64,000 nucleotides of DNA from CAZVJU01 sp964627195. GTDB lineage: Bacteria; Patescibacteriota; Microgenomatia; UBA8517. The stretch covers positions 1 through 64,000 of the forward strand of contig CAZVJU010000002.1 of assembly GCA_964627195.1 (NCBI GenBank). The letters run 5' to 3'. A program made the translations under genes and the position numbers. Below, one piece after another: positions 10,801 to 18,401 of the stretch (positions are counted from its first letter, which is position 1; every line of letters begins with the position of its first letter). The notes under the pieces were generated by a model. That model saw only the letters and a list, made by a program, of their open reading frames with translations, did not search any database and was not told the DNA's origin.

Positions 10801-11500
10801 CTGGTGTAAAAGTGACTCTTGTATCTCCCAGCCACTCAAAACGTCCGGCAACTTCAGGGTTAATAGCAAAATTTCTTTCGACTGAGGCTCTATGCATTTT
10901 TCTATCAAATTGCACTTCGAAATTGGAGTCTAAAGGTATCGATTCACCCTCATTTCCTGGAAATGTCACAACGATTTTCGGTGGAAGAAAAAGTTTGCCG
11001 TAGCTCAAAATAAGATAAACAACCGTAACTGCAGCTGCGGGTTTTATAGCCATTCTTAGTCGATCTTTGAATGATGACTCTTTAAAGTTCCTTAGCCAAT
11101 TTACTATTTTTTGCAAAGATCGAATGACTAACGGCTGAACTTTTGAAACAAAAAGCTTCTTCAAAAAAGCAAATACTCTCAGAAAAACCCGGGGCCGAAA
11201 GTACCCAAGCACACTTGCAATCAAAGCTAGACAGAAAGCAATAAACCTGATGAATTCTTTCTGAGCAAACAGATTTTTTAAAATGTAATCAAAACTTCCT
11301 ACTGGAACTTTTATCTTGGTATAGCTACTTCCCGCCTCAACAGCCAAAAGTAAAGCTACCAAAATTAGAAGATGCCGCAATGACTTTCCTCTTCCTGACT
11401 GAACAAGGGTCTTTAGCTTATTAAAAATAGCATTAGGAGTAACCGCACCAAAAAACTGCGAAGTTTGTTCCTGCGAAGGATCTTGCCCTGTTTCAGCCAT
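4817..11500 (-). CDS. Bacterial alpha-2-macroglobulin with a Hint domain in the bait region
   Basis: A 2227-aa cell-surface protein. Three membrane helices are predicted near residues 41-57, 82-101 and 154-172. Several Big_5-type Ig-like domains follow to about residue 600, then macroglobulin domains with the MG2 motif DRPIYRPGQKV near 835. Residues 1398-1526 form a Hint domain (separate entry). The alpha-2-macroglobulin core resumes at ETVREKFLDTAYW and LPDNLTTWR. The thioester site CNEQ is intact at 1752-1755, so covalent trapping of proteases is expected. ATG at 11500 is chosen because it lies just after the pbpC stop, with AAGGGGGG upstream; longer readings overlap pbpC. The pairing with pbpC is the classic bacterial A2M arrangement, thought to protect or repair the envelope under protease attack. 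Confidence 0.9.
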   Translation of the reverse strand: MAETGQDPSQEQTSQFFGAVTPNAIFNKLKTLVQSGRGKSLRHLLILVALLLAVEAGSSYTKIKVPVGSFDYILKNLFAQKEFIRFIAFCLALIASVLGYFRPRVFLRVFAFLKKLFVSKVQPLVIRSLQKIVNWLRNFKESSFKDRLRMAIKPAAAVTVVYLILSYGKLFLPPKIVVTFPGNEGESIPLDSNFEVQFDRKMHRASVERNFAINPEVAGRFEWLGDTRVTFTPDKPFEIARKYEVEVGSMAMSAFFIPKFFPQKIAFETLGHPKVILASPQIEAPEVGSPITVMFDRAMIPLTSADEKESQLPAFTLSPEVEGEGGWLGTTAYQFRPAKPLKLATTYTYTVPAGMKAKDNGELHEDFGFSFSTVRPRVLGTSPSDNYNYASPTASVSATLNMPIRLDSARESFHLFRLEGEVRNEVPVSIRINKLYVGMYPVKALEREVWYEARIDAGLLAIEGENGLEHPYTWKFKTAPLPKIIATNPGDGSKEVEQEHRIEVSFVSPMDEKSFKDNVIIAPQPDRKPSTYFSSYSGKHSLSIDTYLGRSSDYTITIKGNVEDQHDVPLGQDYTFSFRTAAYKPSITIIPSGTYFASFNQEIVPRIVAKVVNVNDVTYKLYKLKRNDFLAIYKIHISGPWEQRNLQSYDPSKHELVREWKEEFETDQNIPVHVITKVEKGNGEKIDPGFYFLDARIGNGNHDNLVMVVSKSSLTLKTSPSQALVWAVNSSTGEVVKDMDIEIVRLGSSLGKSGKTNTDGVFKVDGEFRSERGGYVSYENPIIAFAKGGGDEAVVIDAWQKGIQPYEFGLPSYYDYQERDDYRASENLKVYIVLDRPIYRPGQKVYYKGVVRRDKDGIYELLDQGSQVQVSVQDARGKEVFRDESPLSSFGTFSGFFDLSGEGSVGFYTINATVLGNGFSQQFQVEEYRKPDFSVEVSADKPDYTDKEVVDASVTAAFFFGSPVDHAPIKWTLTTSDSSFRWQKDLRFEFGDNDSYWYRPWWFYRSYNYYSGEKVAEGTGTTDKDGNYSLKLPLNISDKETNQTMRLEAIVTDVSNQAIANSKEFVIHQAGLHVGVKPERYSGKAGQESRVELVAVTIDGQTLKDIPVKVSFYKRTWDYVREQDPDTEEFYWTNKATDTFISAVEVVTGELGRATASFVPPEGGSFRVVAEASDSQGRMTKSAAQLWISGFGVNSPQENHDRIVIVPDKDEYAIGDTAQVIASLPYENMTGLVTIERGSVYDYKIVKLTSDNQAFDLSITERYSPNAFISASFIKAGKEVKDPPHFKMGVAEIRVDNPKTEVNLELSTPKERFSPGEEMEVNLTTKDGTGANVKTEVAVALVDEAVWSLARAELADIYQTFYNPRNLSVLTANDLTVSMDRLNENVNLGAKGGSGGGCFTGETPILMSTGTYKAIQDVAAGDSVLTREGENSQTMVSARVSEVFVHDVSEYFLLNGKLKVTGVHRLFTKKGWLAVNAITPEDELLDANGLWVKVESIKKIIEPVRVYNLKVENYHTFIAGNIWVHNQKDGGPETVREKFLDTAYWNAHVETDDNGQGHFKVKLPDNLTTWRLIGIAVSKNTSVGDSVKKILVTKDVLIQPLLPRFISVGDKPKLGMVVHNNTGSSSTVSTEISLTGLSVVGTSKKTTTIAADTSQKIYWDTEVKNIKEAEVVLRAEGGGFSDSVKIKIPVISYYTPEVVATSGEAKDVGDEKVFLPANIVPDQGSLEVSLSPTLGSGVQDAASYLLSFPYYCNEQIINRVIPAIQLLALAKESGMEKIGGYDKYVLENIVTDGIQRLTNLQRPDGGWGWWASYDANPYLTAMIIDGLLDAQENDFTVPESTIESGMTYLKREMDKQELGLENIVYLASVYSRGKTLDSGILSNLMDRRWQMDELGKAYLLRTLQRGGGSRRDVTRLMDELVAMTVKTNTTAHWEIAKRKWHAMSGNITLTSVMMEALVDNNPKHPFVPDITRWLMQARYDGHWQTTKETSSAVRAIVTMLKERREGKPKEFWKISLAGLTQKEGAFEENDLMKQVVEQFSLAEIAKERNVPVKIEKSGKGALYYNMNLKYFLPFEEVEPLDQGLVVIRDFVDRNGRVIRNSKLNAGDELWIRLIILTAATTHHVIIEDKLPAGIEAVNESLATTSLLNVEKLSIPKDRSPLYFRHHEVRDDRVVLFAETLPTGVYEYTYRVRPTTPGRYHHPPAQAYNMYIPDISGHSSGGWMEVSD
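6923..7309 (-). other. Hint (bacterial intein-like) domain inside the A2M bait region
   Basis: A 129-residue insert runs from Cys1398 to Asn1526. It begins CFTGETPIL (nucleophilic Cys1), has block B TGVHRLF with the T-x-x-H motif, block F VYNLKVENYHTFI, and ends WVHN with the penultimate His and terminal Asn. There is no endonuclease domain. The residue after Asn is Gln, not Cys, Ser or Thr, so normal protein splicing lacks its second nucleophile; this resembles bacterial intein-like domains, which cleave or splice inefficiently. The flanks, GGSGGG before and QKDGGPE after, would join into an ordinary glycine-rich bait segment. Confidence 0.88.
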
Positions 11501-11505
11501 ATTGG

Positions 11506-13764
11506 TTAGTAACCCCCCTTGTATTCTAGCACCAAGAAATTTATTGGGGATAGTAGCACCTTTCCCTTCCCCGCGATTCCCACTTCTGCCTTCAGTGTAT
11601 GACTTCCCGCAGTGGGAGTCCAATGACACTCTTTCAAAATGCTTCCACAATCGCTTTCCATTAAGTCTTGGCCGTCAATCACCCATAAAACACTCACAAT
11701 TTTTTCCTCCGTCGACAGTTCAAAAACAATTTGTTCATCTGCCTTGGCACCAATCTCGAAAACAGAATTTGGCAGTGGATTAAGTATCTGTACTTGAGAG
11801 TTTTTGAAGTATGTTTGTTTTTCGGTAAGTGGCGAATACGCTGTTGGCTCCGTTCCGGAAATAAAAGTTTCGATATATTTCTGAGTACAAGCATCACCCG
11901 GTAAAAGACCGTCCCACGCACAAATTTCCAAATGGTCCAAACCCTCCGGCTCATTGAAACCCCCGACGTCTTCAAATTTTAGTAGCTCTTCAAAGACCTG
12001 GTTCCAAATTGGAGCTGCACCAGTCACTCCAGATATTTCCTGCATAGGATGATTATCAGCATTTCCCACCCATACACCCACCGTAAAGTTTGGAGTATAT
12101 CCAATTGTCCAATTATCATGCCAGTCTGTTGTTGTCCCTGTCTTTACAGCTGCTTCTTGTGATAAAACCAGGGGGTTTTTCTCCCCAAACGTAGGGATTC
12201 TTGCTTTTTTGTCTTTCAAAATATCAGTAACAAGCCAGGCAACTTTTTCATCAAGAACTTTATTGGGACTTATCTTTTCAAATTCATACACTAATTCCCC
12301 ATCGCTATTTTCTATTCTTTCTATCAAGTGTGTCGGCAAAAAACCACCTGCGCGGGCAAATGTCGCATACAAATTTGTCAATTCCAGTAACGTTATTTCT
12401 CCACCACCCAAGGTAAGAGCCAAGTCGTAGTCCCCCACTCTTTGCATGCCAGTTACGCCCATTCTGTGAGAAAGGTTCAAAAAATTTTCAAGCCCGACTC
12501 TCGATAGCATTTCAACTGCCGGCAGGTTGTAGGAAGAAGCAAATGCCTCGCGCACAAGGATAATCCCACGGTAATGACCATCGTAGTTATGAGGCAAAAA
12601 TCCTCCACCTTCATTAGTCTTATAAACTTTGGGCTTATCTTCAATTGCAGTTGCGGCAGTTGCAATACCCTTTTCAAAGGCGGCGGCATAAGTAACAGGC
12701 TTTATTGCAGAACCAGGCTGGCGTAACGCTGTTGCCATATTGTTCTGTCCTTGAATCGCTTCAGCAAAATAATCAACACTTCCCAAAAGTGTCCAAATGG
12801 CTCCTGTACTATTGTTAATAATCACGACCGCCGCATTAGTTAAGTCATGCTTGAGGGTAAGAGCATCAACCCGTTTCTTAGCGATATCTCTGACTAGCCT
12901 GTACCACCCCGAGTCAAGTGTTGTATGAACAGAAAGACCTTCGTTGGAAGAAATACCTATTTTTTCGATTTCCTCCAAAATCATCTGAGCAGCATGAGGT
13001 GCAACAACTTCAAGAGCGTGAATCGTGTCCGGCAGCCGTTCTTCCTTTGCTCGCTCATACCTTTCTTCGGTGATGAGCTTTTTTGCAAACATCTCGTCAA
13101 GAATCGCATTTTTTTTCTGGTTTGACCCTTGGGGATTAGTTATCGGGTCAAACTTTGTGGGATTGGCTATCATTCCTGCAAGTAAAGCGGACTGGCCCAA
13201 AGATAAATTATCTACACTCTTCCCAAAATACAGTCTTGAGGCAGCTCCAACTCCATATATACCTCTACCAAAATACATTGTATTTAGATACCTCTTAAGA
13301 ATTTCTTCCTTCGAAGAAGTATAAGACAACCGCACCGCCATTAAGATTTCCCTCACTTTCCTAATGAGACTTACTTTTGCTGGTTTTTGAGGTGAAATTA
13401 CACTGAACCGAACGACTTGTTGAGAAATAGTACTTGCACCAGAGACAATAGCTCCTTCCCGGATATTTTGACCAATCGCTCGAACTATTGCCAAAGGATC
13501 GACTCCAGAGTGATACCAAAATCTCTCATCCTCTGTTACAACAACTGCGTCTTTTAACTCTTGTGGAATCCTTTCAATTGGTACAAACTCTTGGTGGCCA
13601 ATACTAGTTGACGACTCGTAGATTAGAATTTCATTTCTGTCGAAGACTTTTATGGTTCCCTTAATATGTGGGGTCGGGTCTGTCCAAAACCAAAGAAAAA
13701 TTAACCCTGTTAAAAAAAACAATAACAGTAACTTAGTAAGGTGAGATAAAAGAAAGTGCTTCAC
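11506..13764 (-). CDS. pbpC: Penicillin-binding protein 1C (bifunctional transglycosylase/transpeptidase)
   Basis: The 752-aa class A PBP polymerises and cross-links peptidoglycan outside the membrane. One N-terminal membrane helix (about residues 8-27) precedes the GT51 domain with EDERFWYHSG at 78-87 and STISQQV. The transpeptidase has the serine motif SAIK (Ser352), SYN and KTGTT. A C-terminal BiPBP_C domain, diagnostic for PBP1C, ends the protein. The start is GTG at 13764: TGTTACACT ends six bases before it, an extended -10 placed for leaderless transcription. The A2M gene starts six bases after the stop, so the two form one operon. Confidence 0.93.
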   Translation of the reverse strand: MKHFLLSHLTKLLLLFFLTGLIFLWFWTDPTPHIKGTIKVFDRNEILIYESSTSIGHQEFVPIERIPQELKDAVVVTEDERFWYHSGVDPLAIVRAIGQNIREGAIVSGASTISQQVVRFSVISPQKPAKVSLIRKVREILMAVRLSYTSSKEEILKRYLNTMYFGRGIYGVGAASRLYFGKSVDNLSLGQSALLAGMIANPTKFDPITNPQGSNQKKNAILDEMFAKKLITEERYERAKEERLPDTIHALEVVAPHAAQMILEEIEKIGISSNEGLSVHTTLDSGWYRLVRDIAKKRVDALTLKHDLTNAAVVIINNSTGAIWTLLGSVDYFAEAIQGQNNMATALRQPGSAIKPVTYAAAFEKGIATAATAIEDKPKVYKTNEGGGFLPHNYDGHYRGIILVREAFASSYNLPAVEMLSRVGLENFLNLSHRMGVTGMQRVGDYDLALTLGGGEITLLELTNLYATFARAGGFLPTHLIERIENSDGELVYEFEKISPNKVLDEKVAWLVTDILKDKKARIPTFGEKNPLVLSQEAAVKTGTTTDWHDNWTIGYTPNFTVGVWVGNADNHPMQEISGVTGAAPIWNQVFEELLKFEDVGGFNEPEGLDHLEICAWDGLLPGDACTQKYIETFISGTEPTAYSPLTEKQTYFKNSQVQILNPLPNSVFEIGAKADEQIVFELSTEEKIVSVLWVIDGQDLMESDCGSILKECHWTPTAGSHTLKAEVGIAGKGKVLLSPINFLVLEYKGGY

Positions 13765-13821
13765 AAACAGAGTGTAACAGAACCGGTCCTTTTAATTAAA
13801 AATGGCTGTACCAATCCCCGA

Positions 13822-13974
13822 CTATTTTCTCTTTTCGATCTCCTCTAAAAGTTTTTTCGGTATAGGTCTACATGCACAATATTTAGCATGTTCTTGATGC
13901 CAGGTTATTCTCTGCTCTATCGTCGGATTTTTGGGCATCTTATTCGCCTTATGCCAAACTGCATTAATTTTCAT
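13822..13974 (-). CDS. Small conserved protein of unknown function (50 aa)
   Basis: The ORF starts MKINAVWHKANKMPKN and contains TIEQRITWHQEHAKYCACR before a basic tail. I recall similar tiny proteins (W-H-x-x-N-K-M-P-K-N-P-T) in many bacteria, but no function is known to me. Its ATG overlaps the TGA of the SDR gene as ATGA, which supports real translation by coupling. Two cysteines spaced C-A-C and two histidines could bind metal; that is only a guess. Confidence 0.65.
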   Translation of the reverse strand: MKINAVWHKANKMPKNPTIEQRITWHQEHAKYCACRPIPKKLLEEIEKRK

Positions 13975-14714
13975 TTAATTTCTTTCAAAGTCAGTCCAGC
14001 GTCAACGACAATATTTGTCCCGGTTATAGCCTCGTTTTCGGCAATGGTAATAACTACATGTGCGATTTCTTCCGGCATAACAAAACGTTTCAGGGGAACC
14101 TGATTTTCATATTCTTCCTTCTCCTCTTTAGTAGATAAGCTCCACATAGGCGTAAGAGTATAGCCCGGTGAAACACTAACTACACGAATTCTCGGTGCAA
14201 CCATTGCTGCCAAATTCTCAGTAAAAGTATTCAGTGCTGCTTTTGATAGTGAATATGACAGGGATTCTCCGAAGTAAGCAATTCCGGGTTTGCCGGCAAT
14301 TGATGAGATATTAATTATTACTCCCTTTTGACCTACCATCTTAAGAAACTCACGACTACACTCAACTGCCCCAAACAAATTGACAGCCAAGACTTCTTTC
14401 CACTCCGAAGTATCCAATGGATCTATATACGTTTGTTCGATTCCCGAAACATTAACTAGTACATCTAAATGCGAATACTTATCGTGGATCTTTTGGAACA
14501 TTTTGGGGATTTCTTTGACTTTTCTAAAGTCTGCAGAAACACTGATGCATCCAACCTTCTCATTACAAATTTCCTTTTCCAACTCTTTTATAGAAGCTAC
14601 GTCCTTTGCATGAAGAATAAGGTTACTCCCCTTTTTGGCAAATGCATGGGCTATTGCTCCTCCAATCCCGCCCGATGCACCGGTAACAAGAACGACTTTC
14701 TCTTTGAGCTGCAT
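13971..14714 (-). CDS. SDR-family oxidoreductase
   Basis: A 247-aa classical short-chain dehydrogenase. The NAD(P)-binding motif TGASGGIGGA lies at residues 14-23, the NVSG motif (usual NNAG) near 88, and the catalytic Ser-Tyr-Lys is visible as NISSIAG followed by YSLSKAA. The C-terminal end VVDAGLTLK is typical. An NADP-dependent 3-oxoacyl-reductase-like reaction is possible, but substrate cannot be told from sequence. The gene is translationally coupled to the 50-aa downstream ORF and is divergent from the glycosidase-like gene at 14779. Confidence 0.85.
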   Translation of the reverse strand: MQLKEKVVLVTGASGGIGGAIAHAFAKKGSNLILHAKDVASIKELEKEICNEKVGCISVSADFRKVKEIPKMFQKIHDKYSHLDVLVNVSGIEQTYIDPLDTSEWKEVLAVNLFGAVECSREFLKMVGQKGVIINISSIAGKPGIAYFGESLSYSLSKAALNTFTENLAAMVAPRIRVVSVSPGYTLTPMWSLSTKEEKEEYENQVPLKRFVMPEEIAHVVITIAENEAITGTNIVVDAGLTLKEIK

Positions 14715-14778
14715 TCTACCTTTATATTTTACACCTTATTCAATTGAAATAGTTAAAAAAGATGCTAAACTCACGATA

Positions 14779-15648
14779 ATGAAAAAGGCCATATCAGTTG
14801 TAGTACTTATAATTTCTGTTGTTCTTATTGGCCTAATCCCAGTTAAGCCCAAAGAGAAACCACCAGCCCAACCACTAGAAGCGGAAGAAAACACAAAAAT
14901 TATTTTGACCGGCTTTGCACTTTCTCCGAAAAGTTCCGAAGGAAAAGATTTATTAGACTACTTCGATAGGATAAAAAATACTTCCAAAGTTGTCTCCTGG
15001 ACAGGTAAAGTAGAAGATTTGAAAAACTCAAAATCCTCTGCATACGCAGTTACTACTCTTGCCCAAAATTACGACTACACACCAATCATTATTACAGATC
15101 GGGTGGATAAACAGTTGTTACTTGATTTCGCGGGAAAAGTTAAACCTCCATATTTAGGAGTCGGAAACGAAATAAATAGAGGCAAGGTGGCAGATATTCA
15201 AAAGTTCGCAAAAGATTTTGAGGAAATTTACCCGGAAATCAAAAACGTTTCTCCTGACACAAAGATATTTCCGGTTTTTCAACTTGAAATACTGGATTGG
15301 CAACTAATGGACCTTTTTCCTAAAGCGGATGCTATAGCTTTCACAACCTATCCGAGTTTGATTTATAAAACACTACCCGAAATCCCGGAAGATCATTATT
15401 CCGCAATAAAAACTCATACAGAAAAACCAATTTTATTTACTGAAGTAGGCTGGCCAAATGAGTCAGATGAAAAAGAACAGTCAGACTTTATAAATTTCTT
15501 TAAGGAAAATGTAAAGATATTAGAGCCGGAGGTTACGCTCTGGACTTTTATGTACGACCAAAACGTCCAGAAACCTTTCGATAGGATGGGTTTAATTGAT
15601 AAAAGTGGTAAAGAAAAAAAAGGCTGGAGGACTTGGATTGAGAAATAA
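14779..15648 (+). CDS. Exported TIM-barrel glycosidase-like protein
   Basis: The 289-aa protein has an N-terminal signal or anchor helix (residues 3-22) and then a soluble domain. YLGVGNEIN carries a possible acid/base Glu after Asn, and ILFTEVGWPN a possible nucleophile Glu, an arrangement seen in clan A glycosidases such as GH53 or GH17. I cannot assign the family. It probably acts outside the membrane on polysaccharide, or is a catalytically altered binding protein. The start at 14779 is supported by TGCTAAACT ending seven bases upstream; the longer frame back to 14635 overlaps the SDR gene and is rejected. Confidence 0.6.
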   Translation: MKKAISVVVLIISVVLIGLIPVKPKEKPPAQPLEAEENTKIILTGFALSPKSSEGKDLLDYFDRIKNTSKVVSWTGKVEDLKNSKSSAYAVTTLAQNYDYTPIIITDRVDKQLLLDFAGKVKPPYLGVGNEINRGKVADIQKFAKDFEEIYPEIKNVSPDTKIFPVFQLEILDWQLMDLFPKADAIAFTTYPSLIYKTLPEIPEDHYSAIKTHTEKPILFTEVGWPNESDEKEQSDFINFFKENVKILEPEVTLWTFMYDQNVQKPFDRMGLIDKSGKEKKGWRTWIEK

Positions 15649-15668
15649 CTAGACCATAGTTTTAGAAT

Positions 15669-16247
15669 CTAGTCCCCTAAAATAAATCCTTGAGAATTGC
15701 CGAATGCGATAAAACCGTTTACATCAAGAAGTGTTTTATCAATTTTTGATTCTTCAAAGTTCACTCCACTAATATTAGCGCCGGAAAAATCAGCCTGTGT
15801 TAAGTCGCACTTCTCAAAAACACACTTCTCAAGTTTGGAATTTCTAAAACTTACCTTTTCCAAATTACATAAAACAAAAATACTATCGGTCAAATCAGTA
15901 TTTTCAAAAAGCGAATCGGTTAAATTAACTTTTTTGCGTAGACCTTTGCCCGCGTTTTTCAGTTGCTGGAAGATGGAATTTTCGATTACCGCTTTCGAAA
16001 AATTACATCTTTTTATTTCACATCCTGAGAAATCCAAATTGCTTAATTTACTTTCCGGGAACGTACAATCTGTAAAACTGACTATATCAAAAACACTCCC
16101 CGAAAAGTTGGATATCTTGAATTCGCATACATCAAACGAAACAAACCTTAAATTTAAATTAATAAATTTACAGTTAACGAAGCTATCTTTATTAAAATTT
16201 TTACCTTTAATTTCTTCCTCAGAAAATATTTTATTTTTGTATATCAA
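15669..16247 (-). CDS. Pentapeptide-repeat protein
   Basis: The 192-aa protein is built of five-residue repeats with the A/C-(D/N)-(L/F)-x-x pattern, for example CNLEKVSFRNSKLEKCVF and DLTQADFSGANISGVNF. Such repeats form a right-handed quadrilateral beta helix. Known members include DNA-mimic gyrase inhibitors (Qnr, MfpA) and many proteins of unknown role. No membrane segment or extra domain is seen, so a cytoplasmic location is likely. Upstream and downstream neighbours are small accessory genes, giving no functional clue. Confidence 0.85.
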   Translation of the reverse strand: MIYKNKIFSEEEIKGKNFNKDSFVNCKFINLNLRFVSFDVCEFKISNFSGSVFDIVSFTDCTFPESKLSNLDFSGCEIKRCNFSKAVIENSIFQQLKNAGKGLRKKVNLTDSLFENTDLTDSIFVLCNLEKVSFRNSKLEKCVFEKCDLTQADFSGANISGVNFEESKIDKTLLDVNGFIAFGNSQGFILGD

Positions 16248-16268
16248 CAGAGTATATAAGATAACATT

Positions 16269-16985
16269 TTAGTTTGTTGAATGCAGAGCATAACCTCCCT
16301 TGGTTGATATAATCATCAACCCCAGTTTATCAATTTCGGTTCGAAGAGTGGAAATTGTTTTGTATATTAAAGAATATGAAGGATTTTCTCCCCTAACTTT
16401 ATACTTTGAGAGTTCGGCAATAGTTTGAATATCAACAGGCTTCCCAACGTTGCTAATAAGAATGTTTAAAACTTCCTTTTCTCGCATATTGAGGGAGGCT
16501 AGTATGTTGTTTTTTTCTATCTTTGCTTTTACAAAATCATTTTTCCGTAACTTACTACTTACATTTTGTAGATATCCTGCTACTTCGAGTAAGTTTTCCT
16601 TGACGGTTCCCGTGAACTCATAGTTGTAAATTTCTTGAGGCTTTATCCATCTATACTCAGAGTTCTTTTCACTAGCAAGACGAATATCTCCTGATATATA
16701 TCTTACTTCGTACACAAAACCCACAGCTTCCTGATTGTTATCATCTTCATAAAAGAAGTTATACGTCTGGAAAATCCTTTCTGGTTGGATAATAATACCA
16801 GCCTCCTCAAATACTCCCCTTCTGATAGCAGTTTCCGGTGTTTCTCCGCTTCTTACACTAACAGAAACAATAGACCACATATTAGGGTGGTGTGATAAAT
16901 TACCCGACCGTTTTAGTATAAGTAACTCATCCCCTTTTTTAACCACCGCTGACACAAAAACAATAAATTTGTGACGCAACTTCAT
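16269..16985 (-). CDS. NUDIX-like sensor fused to winged-helix domain (putative regulator)
   Basis: Residues 1-130 have the NUDIX fold pattern, but the catalytic box is degenerate: it reads SGETPETAIRRGVFEEAGI, where the usual R-E pair is R-G and the leading Gly is missing. Residues 160-238 form an OmpR-like winged helix (MREKEVLNILISNVGKP, ending STKGGYAL). A NUDIX domain that has lost catalysis and gained a DNA-binding domain is the plan of NrtR-type regulators, which sense ADP-ribose-like ligands. I infer a ligand-responsive transcription factor. The 107-bp gap to the divergent HD gene is where an operator would be expected. Confidence 0.7.
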   Translation of the reverse strand: MKLRHKFIVFVSAVVKKGDELLILKRSGNLSHHPNMWSIVSVSVRSGETPETAIRRGVFEEAGIIIQPERIFQTYNFFYEDDNNQEAVGFVYEVRYISGDIRLASEKNSEYRWIKPQEIYNYEFTGTVKENLLEVAGYLQNVSSKLRKNDFVKAKIEKNNILASLNMREKEVLNILISNVGKPVDIQTIAELSKYKVRGENPSYSLIYKTISTLRTEIDKLGLMIISTKGGYALHSTN

Positions 16986-17092
16986 TTATTTTTCAAATCC
17001 TGAAAACTAATGTGATTGTACGGCAGTATTGGGAATAATACCAGTAAATATATGAATTAAAACTTTATCTATACTAGCTCTAACAAGAAACT

Positions 17093-17671
17093 ATGGAACG
17101 TGACCATAACGATATTTCTCGCATACCGAAGTTCATCCATCATATTGAATCACTAAAGCACAATAAACGATTTACTACTAATCCCTTTGTCGAGCGAAAA
17201 GACACGGTTGCCTCCCACTCATGGCGTGCAAGCCTGCTCTTTTTATCCTTTGAAGGATTATTACCAGAGACTATTAGCAGACAGAAAGTATACGAGTTAC
17301 TTACGATGCATGACCTTACTGAGTTAGAAAAGGAAGGTACCAAAGCACTGGGATTCAGAAATGAAAAAGAGAAGATAAAAGAAGACCGGGAAGACGACTT
17401 CTCCCAATTTTCATATTTAGCTGAACCCCTCTACAAAAAACTTAGAGATCTGTGGAGCGAATATAAAGAGCAAAAGTCGGTTGAATCCAAAATCGCAAAG
17501 ACTATAGAAAGACTTGAGAGCAATTGGACTGCAATCGAAAGTGTCGATGCGGTTAAAGATAAAACTCACCGCCAAAGAACCATTGAATATGTTACAGGGC
17601 TCCTCGGAGCAGACCGTCACCTTGATATGCTCATTAATTTACAACTTGAGGAAATTAAAAGTATCAAATAA
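17093..17671 (+). CDS. HD-domain hydrolase, YfbR/HDDC2-like
   Basis: The 192-aa protein has the metal-binding HD pattern of 5'-deoxynucleotidases: VASHSWRASLL near residue 40 and LLTMHDLTELEKEG near 68. The family removes phosphate from deoxynucleoside monophosphates and helps nucleotide salvage. The C-terminal half is helical and less conserved. A TATACT box lies 17 bp before the start, so a short leader is expected. It is divergent from the NUDIX-winged-helix gene, which may regulate it. Confidence 0.75.
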   Translation: MERDHNDISRIPKFIHHIESLKHNKRFTTNPFVERKDTVASHSWRASLLFLSFEGLLPETISRQKVYELLTMHDLTELEKEGTKALGFRNEKEKIKEDREDDFSQFSYLAEPLYKKLRDLWSEYKEQKSVESKIAKTIERLESNWTAIESVDAVKDKTHRQRTIEYVTGLLGADRHLDMLINLQLEEIKSIK

Positions 17672-17673
17672 TC

Positions 17674-17862
17674 ATGGAAGAAAGAGGAGCACTACCAACT
17701 CCAAAAGAAGAACCAAAAAACAAAAGGTTGTCTTACTTGTAGATACGAAGGCTTATGAAGCAGAAATTGTCGCCACAGTTGGCCCCCTAGCCGACTCAAT
17801 CTTCCTACTGCATATAATAAAGGAAGAGACAGAGGAAACTGTATAGATCAAAGAGATTAATA
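17674..17862 (+). pseudogene. Remnant of a small cysteine-containing ORF
   Basis: Just after the HD gene one frame reads a basic stretch and then KGCLTCRYEGL, TGA, SRNCRHSWPPSRLNLPTAY and a stop. The two halves look like one small protein with paired cysteines, broken by an in-frame TGA near 17754. An ATG at 17674 is in another frame and would need a frameshift. I take this as a decayed small zinc-ribbon-like gene. Nothing else is seen up to 17966. Confidence 0.3.
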
Positions 17863-17966
17863 GATTAGACTTTTATTAAAAACTCCTGAGGATTTGCCCA
17901 TAATCGAATTGAATCAAACGAGGTTCTCATAAAATCTAACTTAAAAAAGTAGAAGTAATAAACTTT

Positions 17967-18374
17967 CTAATTCCTATTTTGTAATCTGAAAAATCCTACT
18001 AACTTCTCCTTATGATCATAAGCAATGTCTAAATTATTTAAGTCGTTTACAGTTACAAACTTCACTTCTCCTATTTCGTCATTGAGATTAATCTCACCAC
18101 TTATAGAACCAGTAAAATAAATTACATTCCAAAATTGACCAGGGATAGACTCCTTATCTGTCTCTACATAGTAAAATTTAGGATCAAAGTCTACTCCCAA
18201 TTCTTCTTTTACTTCTCTAATAATAGTCTCGTTGGGAACTTCCCCTTCCTCGGGTCTCCCTCCAACCAAAGCCCACTTTCCAACAAAATCTCCGCTAGCT
18301 CTTTTGCCCAATAAAACTTTACCTTCTTCGTCCACGATAATTGCACGAACAACAGTTTTAATATTGTTTCTCAT
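17967..18374 (-). CDS. NUDIX hydrolase
   Basis: A 135-aa single-domain NUDIX protein with a complete catalytic box GGRPEEGEVPNE, then TIIREVKEELGV. It should hydrolyse a nucleoside diphosphate linked to another group; the substrate is not predictable. LLGKRASGDFVGKWALVGG before the box is typical of MutT/ADP-ribose pyrophosphatase types. It stands among other minus-strand small genes, 27 bp after the HhH glycosylase stop is passed on the map, and has no clear -10 close to its ATG. It is one of four intact NUDIX-type proteins in the window. Confidence 0.88.
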   Translation of the reverse strand: MRNNIKTVVRAIIVDEEGKVLLGKRASGDFVGKWALVGGRPEEGEVPNETIIREVKEELGVDFDPKFYYVETDKESIPGQFWNVIYFTGSISGEINLNDEIGEVKFVTVNDLNNLDIAYDHKEKLVGFFRLQNRN

Positions 18375-18401
18375 GATTTGTTGCTTAAGAAAATTTTCAG
18401 A

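Noticed and set aside
11501..11650. N-terminal extension of the A2M protein by 50 residues
   Set aside because: It lies inside pbpC codons, carries no signal, and the ATG at 11500 has a purine-rich site upstream.
15697..16272. 191-aa plus-strand ORF opposite the pentapeptide gene
   Set aside because: The minus frame has regular pentapeptide repeats; the plus frame is their Ser/Leu/Lys-rich mirror.
17754..17756. TGA read as Trp or Gly
   Set aside because: Conserved enzymes in the window show no internal TGA, and several genes (SDR, M23 neighbours, displaced dnaN tail) end with it.
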